From Escallonia rubra (lineage: Eukaryota; Streptophyta; Magnoliopsida; Escalloniales; Escalloniaceae), in NCBI GenBank assembly GCA_033065855.1, contig JAVXUO010000173.1:124001-188000 (forward strand): a stretch of 64,000 nt of DNA, read 5' to 3'. The notes beneath the pieces were generated by a model that saw only the letters and a list, made by a program, of their open reading frames with translations, ran no database searches and was not told where the DNA came from. Of the stretch, positions 12,159 through 23,429 are shown one piece after another. Every line of letters begins with the position of its first letter. The stretch's first letter is position 1. The translations under genes and the position numbers were made by a program.

Positions 12159-14171
12159 TCACCAACAGTAAAATTCCTCCGTTGCCAACGGACAGCTATA
12201 ATCACTCTTTTGCCATGGAAAACGAACATCGACTTCGTACAACTCAGAGGAACGAGCAAGGCCTTCAGTTTCATTGCGTGCTGCATCAGATTTGGAGGAA
12301 GAGTCATTGCATGTTACATCAGATGAATGAGCAAGCGCTTCAGTTTCACTTGCATTGTTTGGTCGCATCTCATTATATGTGTCGCTCAGGGATTGAAATA
12401 TCAAGTCATCACCATAGATACTTGGATCCATGTTTAGTTCCTGAACGCCGATATGACCTTGAAGCATGCCCACTACTGCAGACATTATGGGCCTAAGCGC
12501 GGGAGATGGATTAGCGCATCATTCTTATTGCCTCCTTTTTGTCAAAATTTGAACCCAATCTTGGATCCATTAGCTCCATCCAACTTCCTTCTCGTTGTAG
12601 AACAAAAGCCTGAAATGAAATAAACCATGAGACATGCTAACCTCCACAACATTATCAGATGCTGACCACCATGATGGTAATGGATAGTACCAAACTAACA
12701 ACTTCATACGCTCACTTTCCCAGTCGAGAAGACAAACATAGTCCTCACCGGGACGATATTTCACATTGTTCTTTCCAGCAACTATCTCCAGTGCAACCAC
12801 CCCAAAACTGTAGACGTCTGCTTTGTAGGTTAAGTGACCATGTAGTGCATATTCTGGTGCCATGTAACCTCTGTAGCAATGGTTTCACAAAGCCGAAGTA
12901 ACCCCGTATTAGTTTTATTTTTCTTTTGAATCTACTTGGAAAAGGAAAAAAATGACATCTTACATTGTTCCAGCAACTCTAGTGCTAATGTGAGTATTTT
13001 CCTCTTCATCAAGCTTGGCCAAACCAAAGTCGGATATCTTTGCTTTAAGGTCACTATCAAGCAGTACATTGGTAGCTTTGATGTCTCTATGAACAATTTT
13101 TAGAGGGGATTCCTCATGCAGATACACCAAACCTTTTGCTATGCCAATACATATTCTTTGTCTGGTAGGCCAATCCAAATAGGAAGGCGATCCCTCTTGA
13201 CCTGATATTTTCAAAAATAGCACAACCAAATATTGTTAAATGTAACAAGAAATGTATAGATTAATAGTTTGTTCGGAAATTGTCATTTTGTTTTGCACAT
13301 TCTTACTAAATTTGATTAAGACATTCGCTTACCGAATAGAGCATGGGCGAGGCTGTTATTCTCCATATACTCATACACCAAAAGTAACTCCTTGCCTTCT
13401 ATACAGCATCCATACAACTTTACAAGATTTGGGTGTTGTAAACCAGAAAGCATGCCTATTTCATTCACAAATTCGCGACTCCCTTGCTTTGATTTGGAAG
13501 AAAGTTGCTTAACGGCAATTATTGTTCCATCTAACAATAGACCCTGTCATTGAAACAGAAGTGGCGGATTTAAGTAAACCTTTTACTACTGAAGTCTGAT
13601 CTTCAAATTTCATAATCACATGAACACCAATTAAGTGCAAAAACTCGAGCAAAAGAAAAAAAAAATGAAAGTAGTTGCTAAATACCTTGTAGACGGAACC
13701 AAAACCACCTTCTCCGAGTTTATTTGCAATGTCGAAGTTGTTTGTAGCAGCTTTAATCTGCCTATATGTGAATAAGCCAGTCTGCAAATCTAATCCTTTT
13801 AGATCTGTAGAAGAAGAATCTAAGCTTATGAAGTGCTTCTTTATCTGTCCTATGTGTTGCCCTTTCTCTAAAGTAATTTTATCATGAGTTATGAGAACTA
13901 GGAAATTGTGTGAAGTCCCTAAGACAGCGGTTGTATTTACTTGACAATGTAAGAATTGAATCGCTATCGTACTATAAAATGAGTTTACTAAGATACGGTA
14001 AAGTTACAAAACCTTGTTCCCTTGATCTTCTGCCTCCTAAATATCCATTCCACCAAGCAATGCCAATAAGTGAGAGAATGAGGCAAAACCCTGAAGCCGA
14101 AACTCCAACAACAACGATTATCTTCTTTTTTCTATTGTCATGAGGCTTGAAATGAAGAGGCGGCTTGAAAT
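12159..14171 (-). pseudogene. Copy A: transmembrane and kinase exons
   Basis: Exon 14171-14013 encodes a basic stop-transfer flank and the helix IIVVVGVSASGFCLILSL. Kinase exons follow: GEGGFGSVYK (Gly loop, 13804-13686), IIAVKQLSS with the ATP-binding Lys (13543-13333), [11 protein letters not shown] and ISDFGLAKL (13201-12964), GYMAPEYAL (12870-12720), and the C-lobe with ALRPMMS and an acidic tail ending EEFYCW (12609-12159). The donor after LLDW is GA instead of the GT seen in copies B and C, and translation would run into the intron. In the last exon 17 bp missing at 12517/12518 shift the frame. Catalytic residues are all present, so these two changes are the inactivating ones here. Confidence 0.9.
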
Positions 14172-14382
14172 CTAGACAACAGCAAAATAGATGCACTACG
14201 ATGTCAAATGATCTTAGTACATGCAGTTCTTTTTTTCATGATCCGAGCAATGAAATCTATGGCATCCCATAAGATTATATTGAACAATTCAAGTTGGATC
14301 AAAAGGACAGAAACCAGAAATGATCAGAGACTAATGTCAGGAAGGACACATGTAGCTAGAGTTAAAAAAGAGAAGGACTTAC

Positions 14383-15742
14383 CAGACTCTATTGAAATCG
14401 CAGATACCAGAGGGCCATAATTTCCTCTAACCGAGACACTGGTGTCAGGGGTGGAGCCAAAAAGTCTAATCGGAGGGTGCCAAAAAATTATAAGAAAAAT
14501 TAATGGCTACCGTAAAAGAATTCGCGTCACTATTTAATGCGTTAAATACAAAATAAATTACTTAATTTGACTACTAATCATACAAGTTCACTATTCATAC
14601 TGATTTACTTAAATTGGTAAGGTTAGTCAACAACAAATTATTAATCTTTCATAGAAAAATTATCTCTTATTGTCGATCTATTCTGTATTACTATTATTTG
14701 TGCGAGAAAAATAATCACGCATAAGTTAAAATACTGCAAGAATTTAAAAGAACTACTTTGATATTTTCTTTTTAACTGAAGACTTGAAGTTTGAAAGAAT
14801 GAAGATGAACAAGTGAACGAGAAAAACAAAAAATATGACAGCCGGTGAAAAGTCAAAGACACAACAAAATAAAATAATGCATTAATGTTACAATATAATG
14901 ACAAGTTTCCTAAATATTTTAAACTTGATTAATCATTACTTAAAATAGTTAAACACAAATTTCCAAATTGGGGGGGGGGGGGGGGGCGCCATGCCCCCCC
15001 TGGTCATGCTTTGCATCCGCCCATGCCGGTTGTCCCCTTCCCAGTGTACTGAAAGCGGATTTCTAAGATTGTATCATTCACAACTACTTTATATATTTTT
15101 TTCACGGCCTTATCAACCCCTTGTGCTTCATTTTCGATATCAAAGTCCTTCAGTTTCCGTTCAGCCTGTCAAAACCTATTGCATTACAATCATAGAGATT
15201 TCTATTTCTTCCTCCCCCTCCCCCCACCCCCCCCCCCCAAAAAAATATTTAAAAATTAAAACGTTATCAATTCTAAACACTATAGATGTCAAAAGCATCT
15301 CTTTTATGTAGGGACGGATGTAATATTACGTACTGAAAGATGTACTCGATAATGTTTTAAGCTACCTGTATATAAACATCAAAGACTCGTCTTCCAAGGC
15401 TCTGATAAGATCGATTGCCTCTGAAAATTATCTCCGCAAAGTGAAGCGTGACATTATAGTCTCCATTTGCTAAGCAACGGGCATAATAAGTGAGAGATAA
15501 AGGAGAGAGCCGAGCTATTGTGTACAATTCAGAGTCGTTTATCCTTAGAACAGAAACGTTTTTTGCTGTGTAGTCATTTGATGTTTCATCACGGTCCCAA
15601 AATTGTCCGGTGCTGCTAGTACCCCATTTTTTGGCGAAAGGAACAAATTTTGTTGAACCTGCTGAGTATTGATCAGCTTCATACGTTGTATTTCCAATGG
15701 TAGTCGTGCTTCCACCGCAATTAATGTGCAATGCATACATAT
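14383..15742 (-). pseudogene. Copy A: malectin-like domain exons, interrupted
   Basis: Exon 15742-15366 starts MYALHINCGG, the hallmark start of the malectin (di-glucose-binding) domain, and ends GRRVFDVYIQ before a GTAGC donor. The next exon begins at 15165 with AERKLKDFDIENEAQG and continues to YTGKGTTG, where a hAT element (14446-15025) interrupts it. It resumes with SVRGNYGPLVSAISIES before a GTAAGT donor at 14382. Removing the element and one target copy restores GTTGVSVRGNYGP in frame. Confidence 0.88.
14446..15025. mobile_element. Small hAT-type element in the malectin exon of copy A
   Basis: The 580-bp insertion starts CAGGGGTGGAGCC and ends near GCATCCGCCCATG, consistent with hAT-type CAGGGGCGGAGCC termini. 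The right target copy is CCGGTTGT (15026-15033). The left copy is CTGGTGT (14439-14445), the same octamer with one substitution and one lost base. The exon reads through when element and left copy are removed. The interior is AT-rich with a poly-G run at 14970-14986 and has no transposase. Confidence 0.75.
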
Positions 15743-16088
15743 CTATGGAAGAAGGAACACATGAATTGTTGATTAACATTTAACAATAGAAGTGATAGAA
15801 GAAGAGAACGGGAAGCCCTTTGTTGTGCAATATTGTTTAATCCAAAACAGCCATCAAACTTTATACTCGTTACACTCTGACAAAAGAGTCCATTTCACAT
15901 CTTTGGGAAGTAGGATTCTAAATTAGATGCTTAAATGCTCGCCAGCATATTTGTTTTCCCCTTCATTTGATATGGCAATTAATCCTTTTTTAATTATATA
16001 GTTTTCACCATTGGAGAAAAAAATATTCCTAATTCTCCTTTGTGTGTGTGTGTGTTGGGGGGGGGGGGAGAATTCTTGTCCATTGTCA

Positions 16089-16440
16089 ATAATATATGAA
16101 GGCGAAGCTCGATGAGTCTGCGCTGCGAGTAGAGGAAATTTTATAAGTAAACGGCTAGACAACTTTATTACAAGTTTGTGCCGAATTTTAAAAGTTATTT
16201 GCTTACCCGTTGAACAAGGACTCACGCACCTACCAAGTACTCTGGATTAAATTACACAATAATATATGAAGGCGAAGCTCGATGAGTCTGCGCTGCGAGT
16301 AGAGGAAATTTTATAAGTAAACGGCTAGACAACTTTATTATATAAAATCAACAAGTTTTTGCCGAATTTTTAAAGTTATTTGCTTACCCGTTGAACAAGG
16401 ACTCAGGCACCTACCAAGTACTCTGGATTAAATCACACAA
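16089..16440. repeat. 170-bp tandem duplication carrying a 23-nt micro-exon
   Basis: Two nearly identical copies start at 16091 and 16261. Each contains, on the minus strand, an AG acceptor, a 23-nt exon (16229-16207; second copy 16410-16388) and a GTAAGC donor. The exon supplies a Cys-x3-Cys motif (SCVSPCST in one copy, SCLSPCST in the other) that joins the LRR cap to the malectin domain. Including one copy keeps the frame; including both would shift it, because 23 is not a multiple of three. Confidence 0.75.
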
Positions 16441-16530
16441 AAAAAGGATAATTATGCAAAGTACCTATCTAGTAAATTAAACCAAGCTTTAATAAACTAA
16501 TTGCTACTAAAAGATGATTTTATCTTACGA

Positions 16531-17319
16531 GTTGTTCCCTCCAGAAAATCTTCTGTACAAATTTCTGATGAAACCACGGAAGGAAACTTTTAGTTGAACA
16601 TCTACTCAATTCAAACATAGAAGAGTACATGATGCACAAGGGGCTTACAACGTTTCTCGACAATCCAATGGCACAGAGCTTTCCGAAAAATTGTTGTAAG
16701 AAAGATCTATTGCACTACACGCAAGCATACAAGTTTAATCATACTTGGTAGAATATATATGTGAAGAGCATCATGTGATTTATGTCAAACTAGAAATGCA
16801 AATAGATGAGTGTGGAAGATTTAAGTCAAAGAGATGTTTGAGACATTTGCACGCACTAAAAATAAAATAAAATAAAGGTTTAGGAAGAGTGATCCACTGC
16901 TAGAGAGAGAAGCATTTGACTTGAGGGCTCAGGGTCAAGATAGGTAGGACAAAAAATACTGCTTCGTTCGGGATGGAAAAGCAATAGAAACAACAAGAAC
17001 CAAGCAGAGCCACACAAGATGGTATAATCAATATCATCGTTTCTTAGGTCCTGAACCAATCCTGCCAAAGGGCAATGCCTCCTGAAAAAGAGGTAGCCAG
17101 GTTGGTACTCTTGAGGTCCTCTTCAGGGTCATGGAAGAATACTTCCAAACTCAACACAACATATGTGTTTGCGGTAGATTTGTTGGCATGCATGTACGAC
17201 CATAATCTCTTATATTAGAAGCATGAGCACCAACTTATACAAGATAAACATACCATATAGTATCTTTGCCCTTGACCCAATCCGGAATAGGCCCTGTTAG
17301 GGTGTTGCCAGTCAGATAC
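16531..17319 (-). pseudogene. Copy A: last LRR and juxta-malectin exons
   Basis: Exon 17319-17254 encodes YLTGNTLTGPIPDWVKGK, a plant-type LRR (LxGNxLTGPIPxW). Exon 16714-16649 encodes IDLSYNNFSESS, the cap motif that closes the LRR domain in this family. A third exon (about 16576-16531) encodes NLYRRFSGGNNS. Donors GTATG, GTAAG and GTAAG and AG acceptors are present and the phases fit. No further LRR exon or signal peptide was found upstream to 18646, so the ectodomain is truncated at its N-terminal side. Confidence 0.8.
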
Positions 17320-17330
17320 CTAAACTATGA

Positions 17331-18646
17331 AACATGAAATTCACATCATGTTTTTAATACTCCAAACACGATGCAGACTGAAACAAGGTAAAGAAGATGA
17401 TCTTAGGTTTGAAATCAAGAAGAATCTGGTAAATTACGAAGAAGTGGAAGCTATCAAATGTACAACCTTTTTGCATGGCCCTCATCTATCTATCTATCTA
17501 TATCGATACATATATAAAAGCATGTATGAGCTTAAATGACTAATTTTTTTTCCTTTAAGTATTTTTTTCATAAAAGGTTAAGGGTGAGTAAGGGTGTTTT
17601 TTACTTATAATATTTTTTTTCATTAAATACCCTTTTTAAATTAGAGTGTCATTTAAAAATGAGGGTGTTGTTGGCTTCTCATACTAACTTTAACATGTGG
17701 TTGCAAATTGAAATTTACGGTCATAAGGACAAGTCAGAATATCTACAAGTTCGACTAGGCCTCTTTTTTTCAACTTTTATGATAAATTTATGTATTAATT
17801 TATGTTTGGTGAAATAATAGGTTGTTAAAGATTTCTTTACTCTCAAAACCTTATGCCACATGCATCGTTAATATTTTTCTTCATTTTTGTTTTGGTGATA
17901 CAAGTCTTATTATCCAATGAATGATCTGCGTTAGAAAGTATTCTTGATGAAATTTTTTGAGTTTGTATTTATATTATAAATGTAATGCTATATATAAAGA
18001 GTGAAAAGCATAGATTTGTGAATATTATTAAAATTATTTAGTTTGTTACCATTATCTCATATCAAGTTTACACATTCATTTAAAATTATATATTTCAAAA
18101 GGACACACACACACATACACATTGACTTTTTAGACAAGTAGGTGGGTATTACCATATAAATTTGCATTAGTAATAAGAGCCGTATGCCAAATATATGTTA
18201 AATTACATGCACAATAAAATTAATAGCCCTATTGCACTACTGAGATAAATAAGACCATGCTAAGTAAAATTAAAAGAGAGCTTTAGTATACATTATCAGG
18301 ATAAATTTAAAGTACACTATATATTTTTTTACTGGAAAGTAAGAAAAAGAAGTTAACATTAAGATTAATCGTAGTTTTAGACGAATTGTAATTGAAATTT
18401 GAAATTTAAGCTAGAAAAAATTGAAAAACGGATTTAATCTTCAAGTTATAGATACATGAAATTTATAATACACTAGAACATTAGCAAAATAAAATAAACT
18501 GCAGGCACTATTCTAAATTGTAATCACTTTTTCAGTTTTTGGACTTCTTCTTATTTCTTGGCCCAAACATAACATTTGTTCATTGACAATCAAAATTTAG
18601 CTGCAAACAAATGTCCTCGTGAAATTGGGCATTTTAAATTTGTAAA
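17331..18646. other. AT-rich stretch upstream of copy A, no gene
   Basis: It contains a CTAT microsatellite (17484-17502) and, at about 17530-17700, one unit of a sequence that recurs as a tandem array at 32.05-32.87 kb and singly near 27.5 kb (TTTTTTACTTA, GAATTAGAG, AATGAGGGTG). A short CA repeat lies at 18102-18122. No LRR exon or other coding signal was found. Confidence 0.6.
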
Positions 18647-19030
18647 GGGTAAATTACACACGGTACTCCTGAAGTTTAACCTAAACTACACACGGTGTTT
18701 GCTAAGTATTTTTATTACTTCATGCCCCTTGTGGTTTGTCATTATTTTACATAAAACCCACTTCCGTTAGGAACGTTCTGGAAAAAAAATTAGGCGACTT
18801 AAATTTAGTACAATATACCTTAAATACCCTTTTGCCCTATTTTCCAGCAACACAACATACTGCCCTATTTTCTTGCTTTTTTTGCCGAAGGAGAGAATGA
18901 CTGCGGTGGTGAGGCTGAGTGGCGGTTGGCGGTTGGTGTTGGACGACTGGTTAGCAGAACTGGTGGGTTATCACGACTGGTGGTGTGGCCCTGGTGGTGG
19001 TTGTCGACGAGTCTACATCGGTGGGTCAGG
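18647..19030. mobile_element. MULE-2, one-ended fragment
   Basis: It starts GGGTAAATTACACACGGTACTCC, the same GGGTAAATTACAC terminus as the Pack-MULE at 61886. No inverted partner end is found before a gypsy-LTR terminus begins at 19031, so the right part is missing. The GC-rich interior (18880-19030) resembles other MULE interiors, without a recognisable gene. Confidence 0.5.
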
Positions 19031-19450
19031 TGTAACATCCTGGAATACTGGAACTTTAGTCACTCGCTCGATTACTCACTCTAAGACAATGATAACCTCA
19101 TAACCAATTGGACAGTCATCATCAGAGCAGCTAAGCTTAATCAAACCAATAATCACACTCTCAGTAAACAATCGTACATGATACATCAATCTAAGTTAAA
19201 ATTTTCCCCCCTATAATAATAATAATAATCACCCACGTAGGGGTTCTATAGAGCAATACTGAAAAACTTAATATCTCTTTCTTTCACTTAGCTCAGATCT
19301 AGTCCACACCCAATGCAATTTCTTGTTGGTTATCACCTGCGGAAAGGAAGTCAAGCGGGAGTGAGTTTTTGAGACCTCAGTAAGCTCGCTCAAATGAAGG
19401 AATTACGAAATGATTCACAGATGTAATTCAATGATGGTTTTTCAAGAATT
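19031..19450 (-). mobile_element. Terminal fragment of a Ty3/gypsy LTR
   Basis: It begins TGTAACATCC and matches, in the same orientation, the left part of the complete LTR at 35632-36030. Shared phrases are CCCACG(T/C)AGGGGT, TTATCACCTGC and GAG(A/C)(C/G)CTCAGTAAG. No primer-binding site lies beside it. The other end dissolves into duplicon sequence near 19450. Confidence 0.65.
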
Positions 19451-20404
19451 TCAAAAGAGTGAAGAACGTGAAAGAGGCCTTGCCTTCCTCCTCAGGAAGC
19501 TTGCCGGTCTGTGCAGCAATGCCACTTGCTTCAAAGCATAGCAAAACGGACTAGATGAGCATGAGAGTTGAGAAGATTCTTGTCATATCCAGTACTGTTT
19601 CCATCTGTTTTTCTTTTCTTGAGCTTCATGCTCAAGAAAAGAAATAATAAATAATTGAAATCATGATTGATTTCTTCATATCAAACGCTAATTGGTCATG
19701 CAAGAATAAGACAAGCATCATTGTGTAAATTCTCCTATCGTATTTTGAGGAGAATAGTAATACTTGAGCTAAAGAAGTGTAGGAAGATACGTCATCTAGA
19801 AGGACATTTCAACAAATTTCCGCGTTACACACTCGGTGACGAGGTTGATTATTTGAAAAAGGGACGAGGTTTGTTAGATCCCCAAATTTTTTAATACGTT
19901 AACGTCAATTTCAAGTATTTTTAGCCTTTTTTTGTAATTTTGCCTTTTAGAGTTTAACTTAAGAAATAATATAAAATTTCCCGCAAAGTAGGCTTAATTG
20001 CGTTCAGATGACCTGATATACATTTGGGCTTTTGCTTAACCCATTTACAAAAACTAGTAACTTTTGAGCATTATGGGTATATTGCAATCTTAATACTTCT
20101 AGGTAAATATACTTATTGGATTTTGATCATCGAATTAAGGTAAGAGCATTTCTTTTGATCTTGAATTAAGGCTTGCAGGAAGAGCCACATAAATTATTTT
20201 GATTTGCTAGAGTGCAAATGAGACTTTGGGTACTTTTACATTAGGGCTTTTATATAAACAATAAGAATCCCGGTTTTTTTTCACACAAAGTTGTGGTTCG
20301 AAATAAACCTTAGTGAAATATATATTTAAACTTAATTAATACAATTATTTTGATAAAGCCTTAATAAGTATATTAATTACGATCTGCTAATCAATGTCAT
20401 GATT
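19451..20404. repeat. Duplicon copy between LTR fragment and LTR-B
   Basis: This is a non-coding paralogue of 6318-7100, and in its first 200 bp of 28090-28200 (GTGAAAGAGGCCTTGCCTTCC versus a near-identical string there). It is interrupted at 20405-20409 by the ACGTA target of LTR-B. The duplicon sequence continues after the element at 27247. Confidence 0.7.
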
Positions 20405-20920
20405 ACGTATGTTCTCAATCTATTCTGGTCGCACCCAAAGGCTCACTGGAGGTCCCATTTTGCACAACATGTCAACACAATCAACAGTATATTCAACGCT
20501 TCCAACCGGTCAAAACGTGCAAGTGCAAATCGCATGAACTTCCTACTGTCGTTGCGATCCCCGTCGCCCGTCCTCCCGACGTCCTCTCCGCGACCCCTAT
20601 CGCCCGAACATCATCTCAGTGACCCCTGTCGCTCGTCATCTGGACGTCATCTCTGCAACCCCCGTCGTCCGGACATCATCTCCGCGACTCCCGTCGCTCG
20701 CGCCCGCGCGCCGTCTCCGCGACCCCCGTCGCCTGCGCCCGCACACCATGCTCCCACACTCCGCCGCACCCATGCGCCACGCCACTAACACAGTCGTGCT
20801 CCCTGGCTCTCTATCACACTACCATGCTCCTTGCATTGGTCCATCCTTTCACCACACCATGCGCACATTGCCTTGGTCGTAGAACATGCTTTGACCCACT
20901 CTCCGGAGTGTAATCATTCG

Positions 20921-21230
20921 CGGGGATAGGCGACTCCTCCGGGACACTATCTCCGCCAGGGAGCTCTAAGTGCTCCGGCATGAAGACTCCCCTTCTGCCA
21001 GGTAGACGGCTCCTCCGGGATGCTACCTTGACGCGCTCCGAGTGCTCCGGCACAAGGACTCACCCACGGGGATAGGCGACTCCTCCGGGACACTATCTCC
21101 TCCAGGGAGCTCTAAGTGCTCTAGCACGAAGACTCCCCTTCCGCCAGGTAGACGGCTCCTCCGGGATGCTACCTCGGCCCGCGAAATAGGCGACTCCTCC
21201 AAGACACTATCTCCGCCAGGGTGCCTGCAT
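20921..21230. repeat. Tandem units in LTR-B
   Basis: The unit TAGGCGACTCCTCC...CTATCTCC(G/T)CCAGGG...CCGGGATGCTACC recurs at 20927, 21073 and 21187 (spacing 146 and then 114 bp). Open frames across it are by-products of the GC-rich repeat. Confidence 0.8.
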
Positions 21231-21584
21231 GACTGGCCTACGTGCTCCGGCACTGGGGGCTTGCGTGGGCACCCCTAGGGACTATGACCCCGGGGACACT
21301 CCGAGACGGGAACAGGACTTCGGAGGGCATCGCGCCTAGTTCGCCTGGCAGTTGGGCATCAGGTCTTCCCCACCGTTGCCAGGCCTGTGGGACTCTCTGC
21401 AAAGGCTTGGATTGGAGGCTAGATCAAATGGGGTTCTCTGGCCACACCAGCACTGTGGGAGCCAGTCTTTCCAGACAGACAGAGCGACGCTATGCGGGGC
21501 AGGTCGAGTGAATATACGATTCAACAGTCCGTGGAGTATCGATAGCTGTGGACCCCTCGATGATGTGTTACTCCCGGAGAGCGC

Positions 21585-21628
21585 CACGTGATGGTTGATG
21601 ACATCATCATCTCAACCTCTATAAATAG
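21585..21628 (+). promoter_or_regulatory. LTR-B promoter: G-box and TATA box
   Basis: CACGTG (21585-21590) lies about 30 bp before TATAAATA (21620-21627), the same pairing as in LTR-A. It is the likely U3 core promoter. Confidence 0.6.
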
Positions 21629-21860
21629 GGTTCTTGAGAATTCATTCGGGACGTTTTGACATTTTTAGAACATATTTCATTTTCTCACTCTGGAATCCGG
21701 GCAAAGAGAAACACACATGACCCTGACTCTGTACCTAAGCATCGGACTGTGACTGTCGTCGTGTATTCACCCTATGCTATCGCCCTCGCAGCACTGCCAC
21801 CCTTAGACTCTGTATGGAAAGCCCTTGGTCTTTGCCCTTGCACTACAAGAAAACAGGCTT

Positions 21861-22230
21861 TTAGCGACGGGGAAATCCGTCGCTAAAAGCCCAAAATCCG
21901 TCGCTAAAAGAATTAGCGACGGATTCACCGTCGCTAAAAATCCCTCGTATAAAAGCCCGTCACTAATAGTTTAGCGACGGAATTTTTAAATCCGTCGCTA
22001 AATATGTGATTTTTACCGACGGATTTATTTTTCATTAGCGACGGATATTCCGTCGCTAATTATATTTTTAGAATTTTAATTTATTTTCTTTTTGTCCAAT
22101 TAACGACGGATTAAATATTTAGCGACGGAATATTCCGTCGCTAAAAAGCTTATTTAGCGACGGAATATTCCGTCGCTAAATAACTGATTGAAAGGAATAC
22201 TTTAGCGACGGAATAAATCCGTCGCCAAAA
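21861..22230. repeat. Left subterminal repeats of CACTA-2
   Basis: The motif TTAGCGACGGA and its complement TCCGTCGCTAA occur more than ten times, often as back-to-back inverted pairs such as AGCGACGGAATATTCCGTCGCT. The same motif marks CACTA-3, so the two are one family; CACTA-1 uses a different motif. Confidence 0.85.
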
Positions 22231-22484
22231 GTCAATTTTTTTTTTGAATTTTTTTTTTATTTTTCAATTACCTAAACCTGTACAGAAATACAATTTTCAA
22301 TTCTCAACAACAACGCGCAATAAGCGAAATACAGAAAGAAATATATATAATCAATTATAAAAAATATTTATTATAAAAGAAACTAATACATGTACAAGCC
22401 GGGAACCGGAGATAGCCGGTTAGGAGAGGGGAGAAGAGTACAAGCCGGGGGAAGAAGCTAGGAACGGGCACGGGAAGGGGCTCA

Positions 22485-23405
22485 TCAGGGGTTCCCGAGT
22501 CCCGGATCTGGATCCTGCTGAACCGGGGCCGGGGCGGCTGGTCCAGCAGTGCCCTGCTCCCTCATCATCTGGCACACCACTGTAGCAATGCGCTGGATGT
22601 CCTCCTCGTTCAACTGAGGCCGAGGAGCCGGTGTCTGTGGAGGGGCAGCAGGGGGTGAGGACGCTCCTATCACGGCACGAGGAGTCGTGCTAGGCAGGCC
22701 GCGTATGCGGCCTTTCGGCCGATTCACGACCCCCGGCGTATCCAGCCATCGCTTCAACCCCCCAGTACTCGCAGCCGTACTAGCGGACGCTGATGGCTGT
22801 CCGGACTGCTGCTCGGACCCCCTTAGCTGTTCATACGAGGCCTGCAAAAATAGTGGTTTAACGATATGTTAGGGCATTAATTAACGAAACAGACATTGAG
22901 GATAGAAAGAAAAAACATTAACTTAAATAAATTGACTCACAACGATCCGCCGGGCAATAACAGAAATATAGTTGCCCGCCTGGTACGTCTCGTCCTTGTC
23001 CGTCTGCCGCACGTGCGTGTGGGTATAGGTCAGCGCTATGACCTCATCCTCCTCTAGATCCGGGTGCTCGACCGCGTTCATGTGTCGGACGATGTCGTGT
23101 GGCACCGACCCCCCCGTGTGCGTCGGATCTCTGTTCTGTCTGTTCTCAGCCCCGCTCTTACTCTTGGCGTCCCAACCTGGATCCGCAGCCCACCGATCTA
23201 TCATCTCCCCCCATACACCGTGAGATATCCAATGTGGGGGATATTTCGTCATGTCCGTCATCGGGGCACCCGCGGGCAGCGCCTTCTTCGCCCGGTCCCG
23301 TGCATCGTGGAGCCATCGGCGGTAATTCTTACCGATGTAGGCAAAGAAAGCCTGCTGCCCCAGTCCCTGCTGCTCAGGCGTATCAAACGTGAACCCCTCC
23401 TGTAA
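22485..23405 (-). CDS. Plant transposase (Ptta/En/Spm type) accessory protein, partial
   Basis: Exon one runs from an AG acceptor at about 23400 to 22941, followed by a GTGAGT donor. Exon two runs from 22841 (after TTTTTGCAG) to the stop at 22485, and the phase-0 junction gives ARRIV-ASYEQLRG. The protein shows HWISHGVWGEMIDRW, then a KSKSGAENRQ..DPTHTGG stretch. That (K/N-rich, HTGGS) pattern is typical of the Transposase_24 family found with En/Spm elements. A Pro/Ala-rich linker and an acidic tail follow. About 270 residues are visible. The true 5' exon is not located, since an ATG at 23414 lies in what looks like intron. The role would be DNA-binding accessory factor; the function is inferred from the family. 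Confidence 0.75.
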
Positions 23406-23429
23406 GGCATTCAATAACGATTATTAATT

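Larger units (their letters stand above)
12159..17319 (-). pseudogene. LRR-malectin receptor-like kinase, copy A (broken)
   Basis: Eleven exon blocks can be joined in phase on the minus strand: 17319-17254, 16714-16649, about 16576-16531, 16229-16207 (micro-exon), 15742-15366, 15165-14383 (split by a hAT element), 14171-14013, 13804-13686, 13543-13333, 13201-12964, 12870-12720 and 12609-12159. They encode the last LRRs, a malectin-like domain, a transmembrane helix and a Ser/Thr kinase, the layout of LRR-RLK subfamily VIII-2 (At1g53430/At1g53440 type). Such receptors sit in the plasma membrane and sense extracellular cues. The signal peptide and most LRRs are missing. Lesions are: the hAT insertion, a duplicated micro-exon, a splice donor changed from GT to GA at 12718-12719, and a 17-bp deletion at 12517/12518. 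Many kinase motifs remain intact, so decay is recent. Confidence 0.9.

Noticed and set aside
12041-12496. Plus-strand 151-residue frame antisense to the kinase tail
   Set aside because: It is antisense to the last exon of copy A; its twin at 41756-42109 exists only because the DNA is duplicated.
20399-21591. Several Pro/Ser/Arg-rich open frames on both strands
   Set aside because: They fall in solo LTR-B and its tandem units; reading frames follow the repeats and are not kept in LTR-A.
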